A stretch of DNA of 64,000 nucleotides, taken from NCBI GenBank assembly GCA_051294375.1, contig CM119268.1:18492005-18556004 (forward strand), in the 5' to 3' direction. This DNA is from Paraspadella gotoi (taxonomy: Eukaryota; Chaetognatha). The position numbers were made by a program, and so were the translations under genes. Of the stretch, positions 49,052 to 61,667 are shown one piece after another. The notes under the pieces are model-generated. The model was not told the origin of the DNA, did no database searches, and saw nothing but the letters and a program-made list of their open reading frames with translations. The stretch's first letter is position 1, and each line of letters opens with the position of its first letter.

Positions 49052-49996
49052 CGTGCCTTTATGCTTTCGACGCTAATATCCATTGATCAAAGATGAAAAT
49101 AGATCAACAATGACGTCGCTCGGGCGTGAGACGCCCGAAGCGGGGAAGACCCTATTTTGTCGTTTCGTTGTCGTTGCATTTGTTTTTTTGTCTATTCTTT
49201 TTTTCTTTTTTTTTCTTTTTTTTGGGGGGTTGGCATCTATTTTTATTTCCTTTTGGTCCCATTAAAATATAATATAATATAATATATATATATATAATTA
49301 ATATATATTAGAACTTTACATAAATGTAATGTTTTTTATATAGCTTAGTATATAGTATAGTATATTGTATACAGTGTTTTCAGTTTGTTCATTGGTATTT
49401 AAATCGCTTAAAATTTTCTTTTCAATTTTGAATATTTCATTTTAAATCAGCTTTTAGTTTTTATTGATTCCGTTACCAACGAGAAGGAAATTGTGAAAAA
49501 GGTGAAAAGATTCACAAATTGTCATAATCAATAATTTCGGCATTGCGCTGTATTTTGTCAAAGACAAACGTCACATTTTTCTCAAATTTTTCTTATCACA
49601 ACATGAAAAAATCCCAAAAGCGAAACTGACGATAAATAAAAGTACTCATTAAACTTAGAGTTCTGATTAATAATGAGTTAAATCAATAATGAGGCAAAGA
49701 AAGTAAATCATTAGGTAAACCTTTAAACTAAATCATCAAGGACTATCCTACCACGCTTCCCTTCCTCTTCCTCCTGCTCCTCTCTCCACCTCCCGAGCGT
49801 GAAATAGACCCAGTTTTATTTTGGGAATTTCCTCGTAAATTTTTCTCGTGAAATTCTCAAGAATTTTTCTCCTATTTTTTTTTCAGAAAGAGGATTCTTA
49901 TAATTTCTCCTTTTTCGATAGAAAGAGACTCCTTTCTCTCTCTTCTCTCTCTCGTCCTCTCTCCTCTCCTCTCTCTCTATCGTAAAAATTACGAAA

Positions 49997-50261
49997 CCAT
50001 GACGTTTAACGCGATGAACAAAAATTCAAAGCAGCTTATATTAAATAATAATTAATTATTATATTTTATTAATTACGTAATGGTACGTAGGATAATTTCC
50101 AATGGGTTAGTAAATGACGTTCACGATTCCTTCTTTACTGGTTTGAGGCTTTCTTCACTTCGCCCCTTCACGATTTCCCTCTTGTTGCTCCTAGTCGGCG
50201 ACCTAGGACCCCCTCCCCCCCACTGACCCTCTTGGGACGTGACTTCAGGCGGTTAAAAAAG

Positions 50262-50262
<1 letters not shown>
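49997..50262 (+). repeat. Left arm of a ~260-bp inverted repeat
   Basis: The complement of 56505-56845: ACGTTTAACG, AAAGCAGCTTATATTAAAT, GGATAATTTCCAATGG, TGACGTTCACGATT, GGGACGTGACTTCAG in order. Confidence 0.75.
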
Positions 50263-50314
<52 letters not shown>

Positions 50315-50338
50315 CGAGAGAGAGAGGAGAGAGAGAGG
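50262..50338. repeat. (GA)n microsatellite
   Basis: GA run with GACGAG interruptions. Confidence 0.92.
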
Positions 50339-50939
50339 CGACGAGAGGAAGAGAGAAAAGCTGCAGCGTACTCTTCTCGTGTCATCGCGTCTCTCTCCTC
50401 TCTCGTCTAGCTACCTCTCCTCTGCTCCACCTCGTGCTATGATCTCAGTTCTCGGTTCTTTTTCACTTTTCTCTCATAGTTTTCTCACTTTTTTTTGCCG
50501 AGTTCTCCTCGGCTCTTTTCTCCATTTTTCTTTATTTATTTACACCGGGGAGCGCACGCGAGGCGGGCGGCAAAGAGAGGAGCATAAAGATTAGAGAATA
50601 CTATCTTAGTCACTATAACGAATCAGATGTTATAAATCATATCTATGACCGCTAAATTTAGCGTTTTCATTTCAAGATCTTCTTTCGCAGATTTCAGACG
50701 AAATTCATGTACTCCCACATCTTTTTCAGCATACCAAAAGGATAGTAAGACAACTACTACTCCTTTTTTGAAAAATTCCTTCATTAAGTAGTGTCCAAAC
50801 TAATTAGAAAATAGCTATATTTAGCCTTTTAATACTTTTTATCTATGTGGGACTGTAAATATCTTTTTAACTCATTTACTTACGGATTACTCGATAATTT
50901 TTGTTTTGTCTCTATTTTTTAAATTATTTTATACTAAAT

Positions 50940-53900
50940 CTTCACTCTACACGTAGAAATTGGAAGTGTTTTAAAATTAATGATCTCTATAGCTATTTCT
51001 CGTATGCGTTTTATTCTAACGAGTTTTGACCGATGCGTATATCCTCTGTCTGACTATCTCTGCAAATACAAAAATTATTAGATAGCAGAAACTTTGGTGT
51101 ACTGTCATGCAGCCACGTCAGCCCTAAGATTATCGATTGAAATGCATCATTGCTTGATTTTTAACAATAATCAGCGATAAGTTTATCCTTTTCATAATTT
51201 TAAGTTAAGACTCTTCAATAAACTAGGATACTAGAGTACAAACAGGAGGAGTTTCTTACTTAAAACAAAAGTTGAGCACAAATAGTTAAAATTAGATCTA
51301 AATTACAGAGTGAACAATAATCTTTTTCTATCTCTTAGTAGGCTAATTTAATGTTTAATTCTAAAACAAAAGAACAGTGCACACTAGCTATGGTAAAATA
51401 TTTTTGTGTTTTGTTCGTTAACCATAATGTCTCAATTTTCAGACACGAAGGACGTTTTAGCAATTATTGAGTATAGTACTAAATGAGTAGCTTATCACAT
51501 ATCTCTGATAATAATTCTTACAAGTATAAGAATTCCTGCGCACATCACCTATCATCTAACATCTTCACATATAGGATACTATGCAGTCATACAGCAATTA
51601 TTCTTTATGATCTCTCTTTATTTTATCTTTAACATATCATTTTATTATTATAATTGAGTATTTTATCGCATTAACTATATTTATCTGAGAATATATATAG
51701 CAATTATACTTATTGTGTGTATTGTAAGTATGCATACTTTATATCTACAAAGTTATAAAATCTCTTAAAATTTTTTTTGATATCGATGAGTCTTTAATAA
51801 ATTTTTATCTCTCATTATATTGATTTAATGATTTGTTATTCTATTTCTTAATTGTATGTTTTGATAAAGCATTTTAAATCTATTAATACTTCATTTATTC
51901 TGAGCAAAGAGTATAGCATAATCTCGTTTTTGTATATTTATATAATATTATTTGCAATAGTCAACTGAATAATAGTGATTTTATTGCAAAGGTCATCTCC
52001 GAGAAATCAGATTCAGCTGTTTTTTATACAGACATAAAAGTGATTTGACATATCATTTGTTGCTGAGCACACTATGTGAATGATACTCATTGATCGGTTG
52101 TGTAGTACCAGCAATTTTATTATTCGAGATTGTAAGCCTATATAATTTATCCTATCCATCTGACCATTATATTTCTTATAAATAGCAATCTCTACTATCT
52201 TATGATTTATAATACCATAATCAAGGCTCTGCGTTTCTGAGAACACACATGACCTTTCTGTGTATATATTTGTTAATCACACATTAGCGCTTTCACCTAC
52301 CAAAACTTGCGAATTATTATAACACAAGGAGTATGGACAATATAGTCTTTTTGGTGAAAGTATTTGTTAAACATCACTCTCTTTCTCGTGTTATACATAT
52401 AATAGCATATACATGTTCTACATTCTGCGAGAGAGTAAATCAACGCGTGAGATGCTACATAAACTAACTGAGCAACCTGACTAGTCGGTGATGAAGTGTA
52501 TTGCTATCGAGACGAGAATTCGACATGTACGACTATGAGGCGTTCTCTAATATCTTTCAATGTGTGAAGTACTGAACCATAAGCTTGTGTTTATGTTCAT
52601 TGAAGAATGCCATGTGAACTAGTATAATCAAAGACGGATATTCGCTGCAATGGCTTCTACAGCGCCTAATATTTCAAGTTATATGTAGTAAATGTCCAAA
52701 CGCAAGTAATGATTATTGATCTATTTAACTTAGTCTTCGACCATTTTCTTTAAAAGTTTTCAGCTCTTTTAATCATTTATCGACATAATTATTCTGAATA
52801 TGACGCGCGTAGCTAGTCAGATAAAGTTATAAACATTAATATATATATGTGGAGTGGACTCGATTTATCGAGGATCTTTGGTTTGACGAGCAGAATAATA
52901 GTATCTGATGGTCTCTCAATTCTACCGCTTTATTTCCGTTCAGCACAGGGCTATAGTTCGCGCCTGGACGGACACATCTCGTATCCGCATCTATCATTTT
53001 TCAGAATATGGCTGGACTTTTTTTCTCGTCTCATGAGACAGAGTTGAGCTCAGTCATCATTCTGTTATTAGGGTTTTCAAAGTCGACTGCATGGACTTAA
53101 ATGCATCGTACTCTCGTTTTTTAAAATACGGTCATGCTCACCAAGCGTCTGAATTGTTGCTTCTTCTTAAATTCGTGTGTGTGCAGTATTGTGCACTTTT
53201 GATCTTAATTTTTTTTGTGAATTTATATTAAATTTTAATTTATGTTGTATGATACGCATTGCTTTTTTTTTTTAATATACACTAATCCGTGCGCTTATTC
53301 GGAAATGTGTCGTCCTCATATCTTTCTTACATCTGGTTCGTCTGTCTTTATTTCGACTCATCGAGTATAGCGTTCGTTAGTGTGCATCGTCCCTCCAGAG
53401 TCATACCGTCGCTAATATGACGCAGGTGTGTTCTCGTCCTTCTTGCGAGACTTCACAGTGGTGGACAGATTGACTCGGTAATGCATTATTTTATTTTCAA
53501 CCTTCTGTCACTGACTGTAGTTAGCGTAGTGTGATTGCCTTTCCAGAATATAGAGAGACGCTCGTATTTATCCAATGTAGTGTAGATAGCGCAAGGAGTG
53601 ACTGGAGTTGGGTTGTGTGTTCACGCAGAGATTGCTGTGTGGACAGTCGTAGCAGCAATTTAAAGTTGAGCAACTTGGCATACATCATTTATTTCCAAAC
53701 TACTTCAACTCTTGCCATATCTTTTCTCAAAGCAGCTTGCCATATCTTATTATGTTCAACTTGCATAATCATTCTATTTCAACCTCTTGCAGGGATATGG
53801 TGAGGTTAGCTACTAATTGATTGGCTATTACGACGAGACTGGGAGTACCCTTAGCGCCGTTCGGGGGCAAGGAATTGGGGTTGGGCGTGGTAAAGGATTG

Positions 53901-56400
53901 GGGTTTGGCGTGGCAAAGAATAGAGGTCAGGAATCATGAGAAAGACGTGAACATTTAATCATTTCACTGCTGTAGATACCACAAATGAATCCCGGACTAT
54001 TTGGTCATTAGTCTCTCTCTATACATCTGTGTTGTATATATATCTAGATAATAACAAAGCTCTCAGGTCTCAGCGAATACAGAATAGATCTATGTATATA
54101 TAAACTAATAGTGCATACAAATCATCGAGCTTAGATGACGACTAATAGATTAATATTGAGATTTCTTAATATATCGAATCAGTTTACTTACGCATTCCGA
54201 AATCTATTTTCATTTATACTATATATACCTTATATAGTATTTTTACTATCTTGGTGCTTATTACTATTTTCTCTATTTTCGCTGTCTTCACTAGTTACCT
54301 CAATTCCTCTTCATCTTCTTATATTCGTGTTCATCAGGATAATCCAAATTATACCATGAACAAGAGTGATGTACTACGCATCCTCGAGCTAATATGATAT
54401 AAATGTTAAAATCAGAATGTTGACAGGGCATAGCTATCTCGACAGTCATCAATCTCTCCGCCTCGCAATTTTCATCTCAATTCCCTTGCGAATTATACAC
54501 GATAATCTCATGCTCCCGTGCCTCTCTCACTAATCACTTGCAGTCAGTCGCTCTAATCAGATCGTCACTCTCTCTGCTCGGTGACTGCTCATCACTTCAT
54601 ATCTCATACCTCTCTACATTTATTAATTTCGGTTCTGCTCTTTGATGCCTTCGACGCTAATTGATCATTTTATCCCAATTAGTTATGAAATTCTAGAGTA
54701 GTATACACAATGACATTCAGCATCGGATAATGCTGTGTAGATCTGCCGCGATAGCGGAAAGTATCACATCTATTTTGTCGTTTTCTGTAATGTGATCTCG
54801 TTTGCACTCTTTGTTTTTTTTTGTCTATTTTCTTTCCGGGCTTTTTTCTTTTTTTCTTCGTCTTTTTTAGTGGGTGCTTAGGCTCATCTTACTCCTTTCT
54901 TATAGTTAGTGCTTTCTCGGTTCCCATTAGAGAGAATATACAGTCATAAATATCTAAGCATATTATTATATCTATAGGTAATTATTATATTTAAACAACC
55001 TTTTACAATGTATACTGTAATCGGTAATGTTTTTATTATAGCCTTAGTATATCAGATATACTCTTATATGAGATATTACAAAACGTTGATAATACAGTAG
55101 TTATCAAAGTTGATTTCTATCGAATTGTGTAAAATTAACGAATGTATAGATTGCGATTATCCGAATATTGCGTCTCGATTCTTATCTGCCAGTACTGAAG
55201 TTATTTATTTGAGTTTCTTACAATAGCTTTTTGCCCACACGTATTGATAATATGATTCCTCGGTATATATCCGAATTTCTCCTAAATCGAAATGAGAATG
55301 CGTTATAATTAGTATGAAAACGGGTTTGAAAATAGAGTAAACAATCCCATTGACGTGCATATCGATCGACTAATAATGAGGGCGCAGGCATTCAGCGACA
55401 TGTATTAAGTTAAGGATCTAAATACAATATCGTTTAAGAGATACTATAAGCAACAATTAGTTTTCATGAAATATAACGATGCAGTCAAGTACCATCCATA
55501 ATACTATGCAATGAAAGTCGCAGATGATAAGGCAGAGCAAATGACGTAATGAACCTTGAATAAATAAGAAATTTTTGTATTAATCTAGGCATATAACCTA
55601 TAAAAGTAGTCATCTTACTGATCGAAGTAATGAGCTTGACAATGAAAGGAGAGCATGCGGAAAGCGCGAGGCGAGTAAACAAAACTGTATCAATTTGCGA
55701 TCTCACCGGCGCTAGATTATCCGTTTAATACGCAGAAATTCATCAAGGATTCCTACGCAGACGACGTGTCGCGGCGTCCTCTTCTGCTCTTCTCTAGCTC
55801 TCTATCCACCTCCCGAGATGAAATAGACGCCAGTTTTATTGTATAGAGGTGACCATTTCTCCCTCTAAATTTTTGCTCGCGGAGTGAGAGTTCTACTAAT
55901 GAGAGTTCTTCGCGTCACACAGTGGTACTGTTCTTTTCTCTCTCGCAGCACAGAAGGCATTTCCTATAATCCGTGTCTCTTGCGAGTCTCCAACACTATT
56001 TATCGAGTTACCTTGCAGTTGGGTTAAAAAGAAGTCAAACCCAAACTTAATTCTGGGTCCTCTCACCAATACATAATCCGTTTAGCTATTCCTCCGTTCT
56101 CGACTTTCTCAACTACATCTTCTCTCGTATTCTTCTTTTGCCGATGTCTTCTTCAAATCTAACTTCTGAACTTCTCACTATGAGATTCAATCACATTTCT
56201 TCTGCTCAGCTACACGCACAATTCTCAATTTTTCTCTCTCTCTCTCTTCTCACATACTCATCATCGACTCAACACGGTAACGCTTTACTAGTAATTCTCG
56301 ACTGAGATTTCATTATTGATCAACTTCATGCTCATAGTATATTATGCACTTTTTTGGCCGAGTTCTCCTCGGCTCTTACTTCTCGATTTCTCTCTCTCTA
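50940..56400 (+). other. Corrupted direct copy of block A
   Basis: Anchor pairs keep the same order: 51830 with 47240 (TTATTCTATTTCTT, TTTTGATAAA), 52105 with 47440 (TTGATCGGTTGTG), 52850 with 48000, 53405 with 48380 (GCTAATATGACGCAGGTG), 53868-53940 with 48600-48660 (nearly exact), 54650 with 49065, 55785 with 49765 (CCACCTCCCGAG) and 56345 with 50495 (GCCGAGTTCTCCTCGGCTCTT). Extra bases are inserted every few positions, so it is 30-60% longer. No gene should be called here. Confidence 0.8.
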
Positions 56401-56434
56401 TTTCTTCTCTCTTTCCTCATCTCCTGCCGTCTCA

Positions 56435-56475
<41 letters not shown>

Positions 56476-56504
56476 CTCTCTCTCTTTTCTTACTCTTTTT
56501 AACC

Positions 56505-56845
56505 CACGCTGCTGAAGTCACGTCCCAAGAGAGGCTCAGTGGGGGGGAGGGGGGATCAATCAGGCTGCCGNNNNNNNNNNNNNNNNNNNNNNNNNGGGGG
56601 AGGGGGGTCCAATAGGTGCCGACCAAAATAGGAGCAACAAGAAAAGGGAAATCGTGAAGGGAGCGAAGTGAAAGAAGCCTCACCAAGTAAAGAAAGGAAA
56701 TCGTGAACGTCATTCTACCTACCATTGGAAATTATCCTACGAATACCATTACTTAATAATAATAATAAATATAATAATTAATTAACTAATTTAATATAAG
56801 CTGCTTTGAATTTTGGGTCATCACGTTAAACGTCATAGGGTATTT
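56505..56845 (-). repeat. Right arm of the inverted repeat, with a 25-N gap
   Basis: Complement of 49997-50262, interrupted by N at 56571-56595 where a GGGGGAGGGGGG word is present on both sides. Confidence 0.75.
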
Positions 56846-57532
56846 TACGTACATACCAAATAGAACTAAATTGATAAAAATATTTCCCAAGTTATAAGCA
56901 TTTTTAATATAAGTAGAGCAGACAACAGGCAGACAGACAGACCGACCGACCGACCCGATCTACCAAAAAGTGACTTATTCAATTGCTCCGCGCATCAAAA
57001 ATTAAGGGGTACGGATACAGTTGAGTAAATTGAAGACAGAACATAACGAAATATTAGAAAAAGAAAGAAAGAGACTAAATGTAAAAGGAGAAAGGATAAG
57101 AAATGGCAGAAATGAAATATAAGAAAAAAAAAAAAAAGAAAAGTGGAAACAGTAAAAGAAAAGAAGAGGTTTGAAAGGAAAATACAAAAATATAAAAAAG
57201 TAAGGAAATATAAGAAAAAGAGTAAAAAGGGGGAAAAAAGGAGAAGGAAAAATCGTGGATTCGAGAGGCAGTGACGAGGCTTCCTCTCCAAGAACGGATT
57301 CGTATCGACTGAAGGGGGCAGGAGGGAGGGATAAAGGGGGGGAAAGATGAAGGGAAGGGGTGGGATATAAAGGGGGAGAGATAGGGGGAAGGAAAGGGGA
57401 GGGATATAAAGGGGGGAAGAATATGGGGGAAGAGACCGGAGGAAACTTGTATCGGGAGAGACGCTTACGAGGCTGTGAAAAATGGTTTGTCTAAGTGGAA
57501 CCAAAAAAAAAAGACGGCAAGGAGAGAGCGAG
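56846..57532. other. Repeat-like and purine-rich stretch upstream of a GA tract
   Basis: 56925-56960 has CAGACAGACAGACCGACCGACC, typical of interspersed repeats. 57050-57430 is purine-rich with GGGGGAAAG words. Long minus-strand frames are compositional. Confidence 0.4.
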
Positions 57533-57651
<119 letters not shown>

Positions 57652-58017
57652 AACATGATACAGAAAAGAAACCCATAAAAATTTAGAAAACAAAAACAGA
57701 GAGAAAAATGGCAACCGGAAGTCGCCGTCTACGCCCCCCTCGTAGAGAACCACGCCCCTTAGTACACGCTGTTTTCACTGCGGGCGTCTTTGTCGTCGTT
57801 GTCATCGTCGTTGTCGTCATCGGCGGCAAAACGCGGTTACCCTCCTACTATCTTCGTCGTTGTTTTACGTCAATCACGGTTTTCGTTTACATTGCCATTT
57901 TTTTTTCGTTAGTATCGTCGTTTGACGTCGACATCGTCATCAAAACTCTCGTCGTCGCTGTCAACGTCAGTCTTTTGTTTTAGATTCGGAGAAACCTCGC
58001 TAGATGGAGGGAGAGAG
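57652..58017. other. Unassigned, GTC-rich
   Basis: A 91-codon frame starts at 57708 in a good ATG context (AAAAATGGC). Its hydrophobic runs come from (GTC)n repeats and it has no motif, so it is not called a gene. Confidence 0.3.
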
Positions 58018-58027
58018 NNNNNNNNNN

Positions 58028-58062
58028 GGCTTTGGTGGTTTAATGCCTCCATCACCTCGTAT
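58028..58062 (+). repeat. R1 fragment beside an N gap
   Basis: GGCTTTGGTGGTTTAATGCCTCCATCAC matches the middle of R1 and directly follows about ten N near 58018. Confidence 0.65.
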
Positions 58063-58201
58063 TATTTTATTTTCAAGTAAAATACTTTTTATTAAAATTT
58101 ACATCTATCTGTCAAGACTTTTCCAAAGCTATGTATTTTCTTCTCTCCTGCTTAAAAAAATGAAAGGTAACAAATTTTCAAAAGCAATTCAATATCAAAT
58201 G

Positions 58202-58207
58202 TTTATT
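58202..58207 (-). promoter_or_regulatory. Candidate polyadenylation signal of the sulfotransferase-like gene
   Basis: AATAAA on the minus strand about 95 bp beyond the stop codon. Confidence 0.6.
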
Positions 58208-58300
58208 GAACGTCGTCCTTTTTACAAATCCCTTCAAAAGGTAAAATTTAAATATAAAAGTAAATGTAAACAAATTCTCTTAATCCCGTCTCTTAACAGA

Positions 58301-60329
58301 TCACAACACCAACTCGAACTCATTCAACGTCTCCGAGATTCCCGTCGCCTTCACCACCTCGTCCAACTTAACCACATCCTCTACCGACAGCTTCGTCGCG
58401 TGCGTCTCCAACCTACGGCGCTGATAAGGACTCTGGCGCTGCGAGTCGCGGCGCAGCGCCTTCGTCTCGCATGGCGCCAACCCGCAAAACGGGATGATCT
58501 TTTCTTGCCAAATCCGCGGCGCCGTCGTCAACTCCTCGTAGGCGACGGCCAAGATGTCTTCCGCGTACTCGGGGCGCCGCTTCAGCTCAATCAGCGTCAA
58601 CGCCCCCACGAGATAAAAGCAGAAAAAGTGCGCCGTCAACGAAGACCGACCGACCGACGCCGGTTTGCCCCATCGAGTCGTCAGGAACTCTTTGTCCATT
58701 TCTCGGAAATCCAATGCCTCCATCCAAGCGAATCGCCGCGCCCACCGGTCGGCGTCGTCAACGAGCCGCTTGAAGCCGCTCAGCATCCAAGGCGGGAAGG
58801 CGGAGGCGGCGCCTTCGCCCGCCACGTCCGAGAAGAGTCGCCCGATGAGAGGAAGTTGACTCCCGAAGGCGAAGGCGTCGCAGAGGAATTCAGTGTTGAG
58901 TCGAAGCCAAGAGTTGAAGGCTGGAATCGGTCGTCGATGTGTGAAGAGGAATCGAGGAGTGAAGGGAAAAGAGTCGCGTCGGTCGGCAACGTCCTTTGGA
59001 GTGTTGGGGAGAGAAGTTTGGTTAAAACAAACATTAAATTATAACATTAGACCCAGTTTGAATTAGTTTCAACAACGATTTTAATTATTATTAAAAATCG
59101 TTGTTGAAAATAATTCAAACTGGCTCTATTTCACAAACACAACGAAAAAAGGGATTTCATATAATAATAACATTAAAAATTTTCAAGTCGTCTTTACTAA
59201 CCCCCGTATTTTGTCTGGGTCATTTCAGTCACGTAACTTTGTTGCATGAATCGTTTCGCCTTACGACAAGAAGATGAAGCGTTAATCCCATGCGAAGTCG
59301 TATCTCGCTACAAACTAAACCAACCTTTATCATCCAGGGAAGTTCGATGCAGAGTTTGATGGCGAGGATGTCGACGCTCGATCGGACGAAGAGAGGTTTG
59401 AGGATGAAGATGAAGATCGATTGGAAGAGGGCCGAGCGGGAAGGGTCAAAGGTCATGTCGAGAAGGGCCTTGAATCATGGTAAGAGTAGAATTTGGAGTC
59501 AGGTATAAACTGACAGAGAGTGACAAAGACAATGACAGAATGACAGAAAGAGAGACAAGAGACATACCCAAACGTATACGACTCACCTGCGGTTCGCAGA
59601 TGGCGACGCAGCCGGGCACGTCTTCAAAATGTTGCAGCATCAAGGTGCTGCCGCATCGGGCGGGACTGGCGATGAGGATGACCTTTTTTGTTCTTTTGTT
59701 TTCCGGGTCAGAGTTCAACTTGTTCAATTTCTCCGCCGCCAATTTTTCAAAGACGTCGTAGGGAATTATGGCGAACTCTTGGGCGTGTTGAAGGAGGGAG
59801 TGGAAGGCGAAGGCGGCCACGTCCGAGTTGTAGACATCCACTCCTAAATCGTTTCATATTAATGAAATATTGTTTAACAAAGAAATTAACAATTGTGATT
59901 TTGAGTTAGAGCAGGTGTCAAAATATTTGTCAATTGAATCGTCTCAAAAGTTAAAATTTTCCTTTCAATAAATTTCACGTACATACCGACGGTTGTTCGG
60001 ACAAAGACCGCTCCCTCGTCCGTGAGGTTGTACAGGTGAACGCGTGGATCCGACCAGACGAACGCCTGCGCGGACTCGTATCTCGCGTGCGCGTGTAGAC
60101 AAGACTCGAGGACGTTACCCAGGCTTTCGCGTATTTGAAATCTCCAAAGGATGCGACGCACCTCGACGAGCCTTTCCGGCCGACCGCCGACGAGCCGTTC
60201 GAGGCGTGGTTCGCCGAAGAGAAGTGACCGAAGGAGACGCGACGTCGCGAGAAGTTGGCGCAAAGGAATGAAGAGGAGAAGATAGAGAAAGAAGCGGAAG
60301 GCCGTCGACCAAGAATGACCGGCGGCCAT
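58301..60329 (-). CDS. Membrane-anchored sulfotransferase-like protein, complete
   Basis: PAPS-dependent sulfotransferase fold; substrate unknown, probably a Golgi type II membrane enzyme. Four exons on the minus strand have matching phases: 60329-59987, 59843-59587, 59468-59325 and 58993-58301, giving about 478 residues. The start ATG lies in a good context (TCAAAATGGCC). Residues about 9-24 form one transmembrane anchor after a short N-terminus. A phosphosulfate-binding loop is at 169-182 (VILIASPARCGSTL). The 3'-phosphate-binding motif fits HRRPIPAFNS at 267-276, with Arg268 and Ser276 spaced by eight as in the family. The region between has a hydrophobic 'ALLDMTFD...FIFIL' exon. It resembles the Golgi-type sulfotransferases only in these motifs. 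The third exon's acceptor (ATGATTCAAG) has a weak pyrimidine tract. No signal of pseudogenisation is seen. Confidence 0.85.
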
Positions 60330-61625
60330 TTTGACTTCTCTCTTTTGTTTTGATCGAGGAAATTAAATACAATTAAAACTTGATATAAATAATTGAAGAT
60401 AAATTTTAATAAAAAGATAGATTAGTTCTAAAAAGTTTTAAGGCGTTAAGGGTCTAACACAGAACTAATATTATTTCACTTGTCAAGCTTGCACTTTGGT
60501 TCCCCAAGAAATTTTAAAAAAGGACAAAAAAGTTGATCATTTAAATCCTATCAGTTTGGCTTTCGAAATAACGCCAGTGAAATAACTTAATTAAATTTAG
60601 CTGTGTCTGTCATCGATAAAAAAAGAAGGAAAAAAAATGAAAGAACTAAAAAGCTAAAGGTTGAACTTCGGAATTGAGGCGAATTGAGTTTGATTTGTAC
60701 TATTTTTCTTTCAAAATCTTCGAACTTTGATATTTGATATCAAGATGACACGAATCCTTGTTGAAAACGTGGTTTGCGGTCTATAACCTATCAAAATTCC
60801 TAACAAAATTAATAATAGCAGGCTCTCTCTTTCTTGCTGAAGGCGCTCAAGTTAACAGTTTTATTCCATGGTGTAAAATAGACGTGAAATTGGTACAACC
60901 AATATAAAAATTACCCATTCATTTAATGAATAAGCTATCTTGCCCCCGACTTTGGTTTACTTTTACAAAATAATGAAATAGCAGGTTCTTGCAAGCTTTC
61001 AATCAAGACTCTTGTTATTAATAACTACCAGCGGTTTGAAATTACCTTGAAAATCGATGAAAATCGTGAGAGAACAAGAAGCAAGAATATATTAAGAAAA
61101 AAGCTGACGATTAGATACTAAGGCAGAGTAAAAATTGCAGATCAAAATTTGAATAGTTGATCATGAACAGTGAGAAATAAAATTCCTCTTCATCGTCACA
61201 GACGAGATGAATTCGGCTCCATTACTTATTATTACTTCCGCCGCGATTATTATTAATTTTTCATCGACTCGACCCCGGTGAACGATACAAGGAATATACA
61301 TAAGCAATCTATCTCTCTCTCTCTCTCTATCTCTCTAAGAATAATTTCTTTTGAACTTGTTTTTAGACGTTTCTTCTTTCTTCCAAATATTAAAGATGAA
61401 GGAACATGGATTTTCAATTCAAACAACGAAAAAAGTGAAACGAAAAGGAATAAAGAAAATGTCTTCGGAATGAAATAAAAACTACGTCAAAATGGAATAA
61501 ACAGAAAGTCATCTCTCTCTCACATGAGTCTCTCGCTCTCTCTCGCGTTTGGCAATTATTCTCGAAGAAAACGCAAAAATCCGCGATTTCCGAGAAAAAA
61601 AATGATTTATAAATCATGTGAAGGA
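60330..61625. other. Region between the divergent sulfotransferase-like and glutamate receptor genes
   Basis: AT-rich, presumed upstream sequence of both genes. It contains the R1 copy at 60890-61025 and short CT runs at 61308-61335. No clear core promoter. Confidence 0.4.
60890..61025 (+). repeat. R1 copy, internally deleted
   Basis: GAAATTGGTACAACCAAT through GCTATCTTGCCCCCGACTTTGG, then directly AGCAGGTTCTTGCAAGCTTTCAATCAAGACTC. The GGCCTCCATCAC block is missing. Confidence 0.8.
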
Positions 61626-61628
61626 ATG

Positions 61629-61667
<39 letters not shown>

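Larger units (their letters stand above)
46750..50530 (+). other. Non-coding block A, the clean member of a duplicated pair
   Basis: No supported gene. It contains the 23-bp minisatellite, a long CT run and a (TA)n patch at 49270-49310. Its order of words is repeated in a corrupted form at 50940-56400. Confidence 0.6.

Noticed and set aside
57708-57983. 91-codon hydrophobic frame with a good start context
   Set aside because: Its Val/Ile runs come from (GTC)n repeats; no homology or splice support.
58004-59044. 346-codon plus-strand Arg-rich frame
   Set aside because: It crosses an N gap and is the antisense of the sulfotransferase-like last exon.
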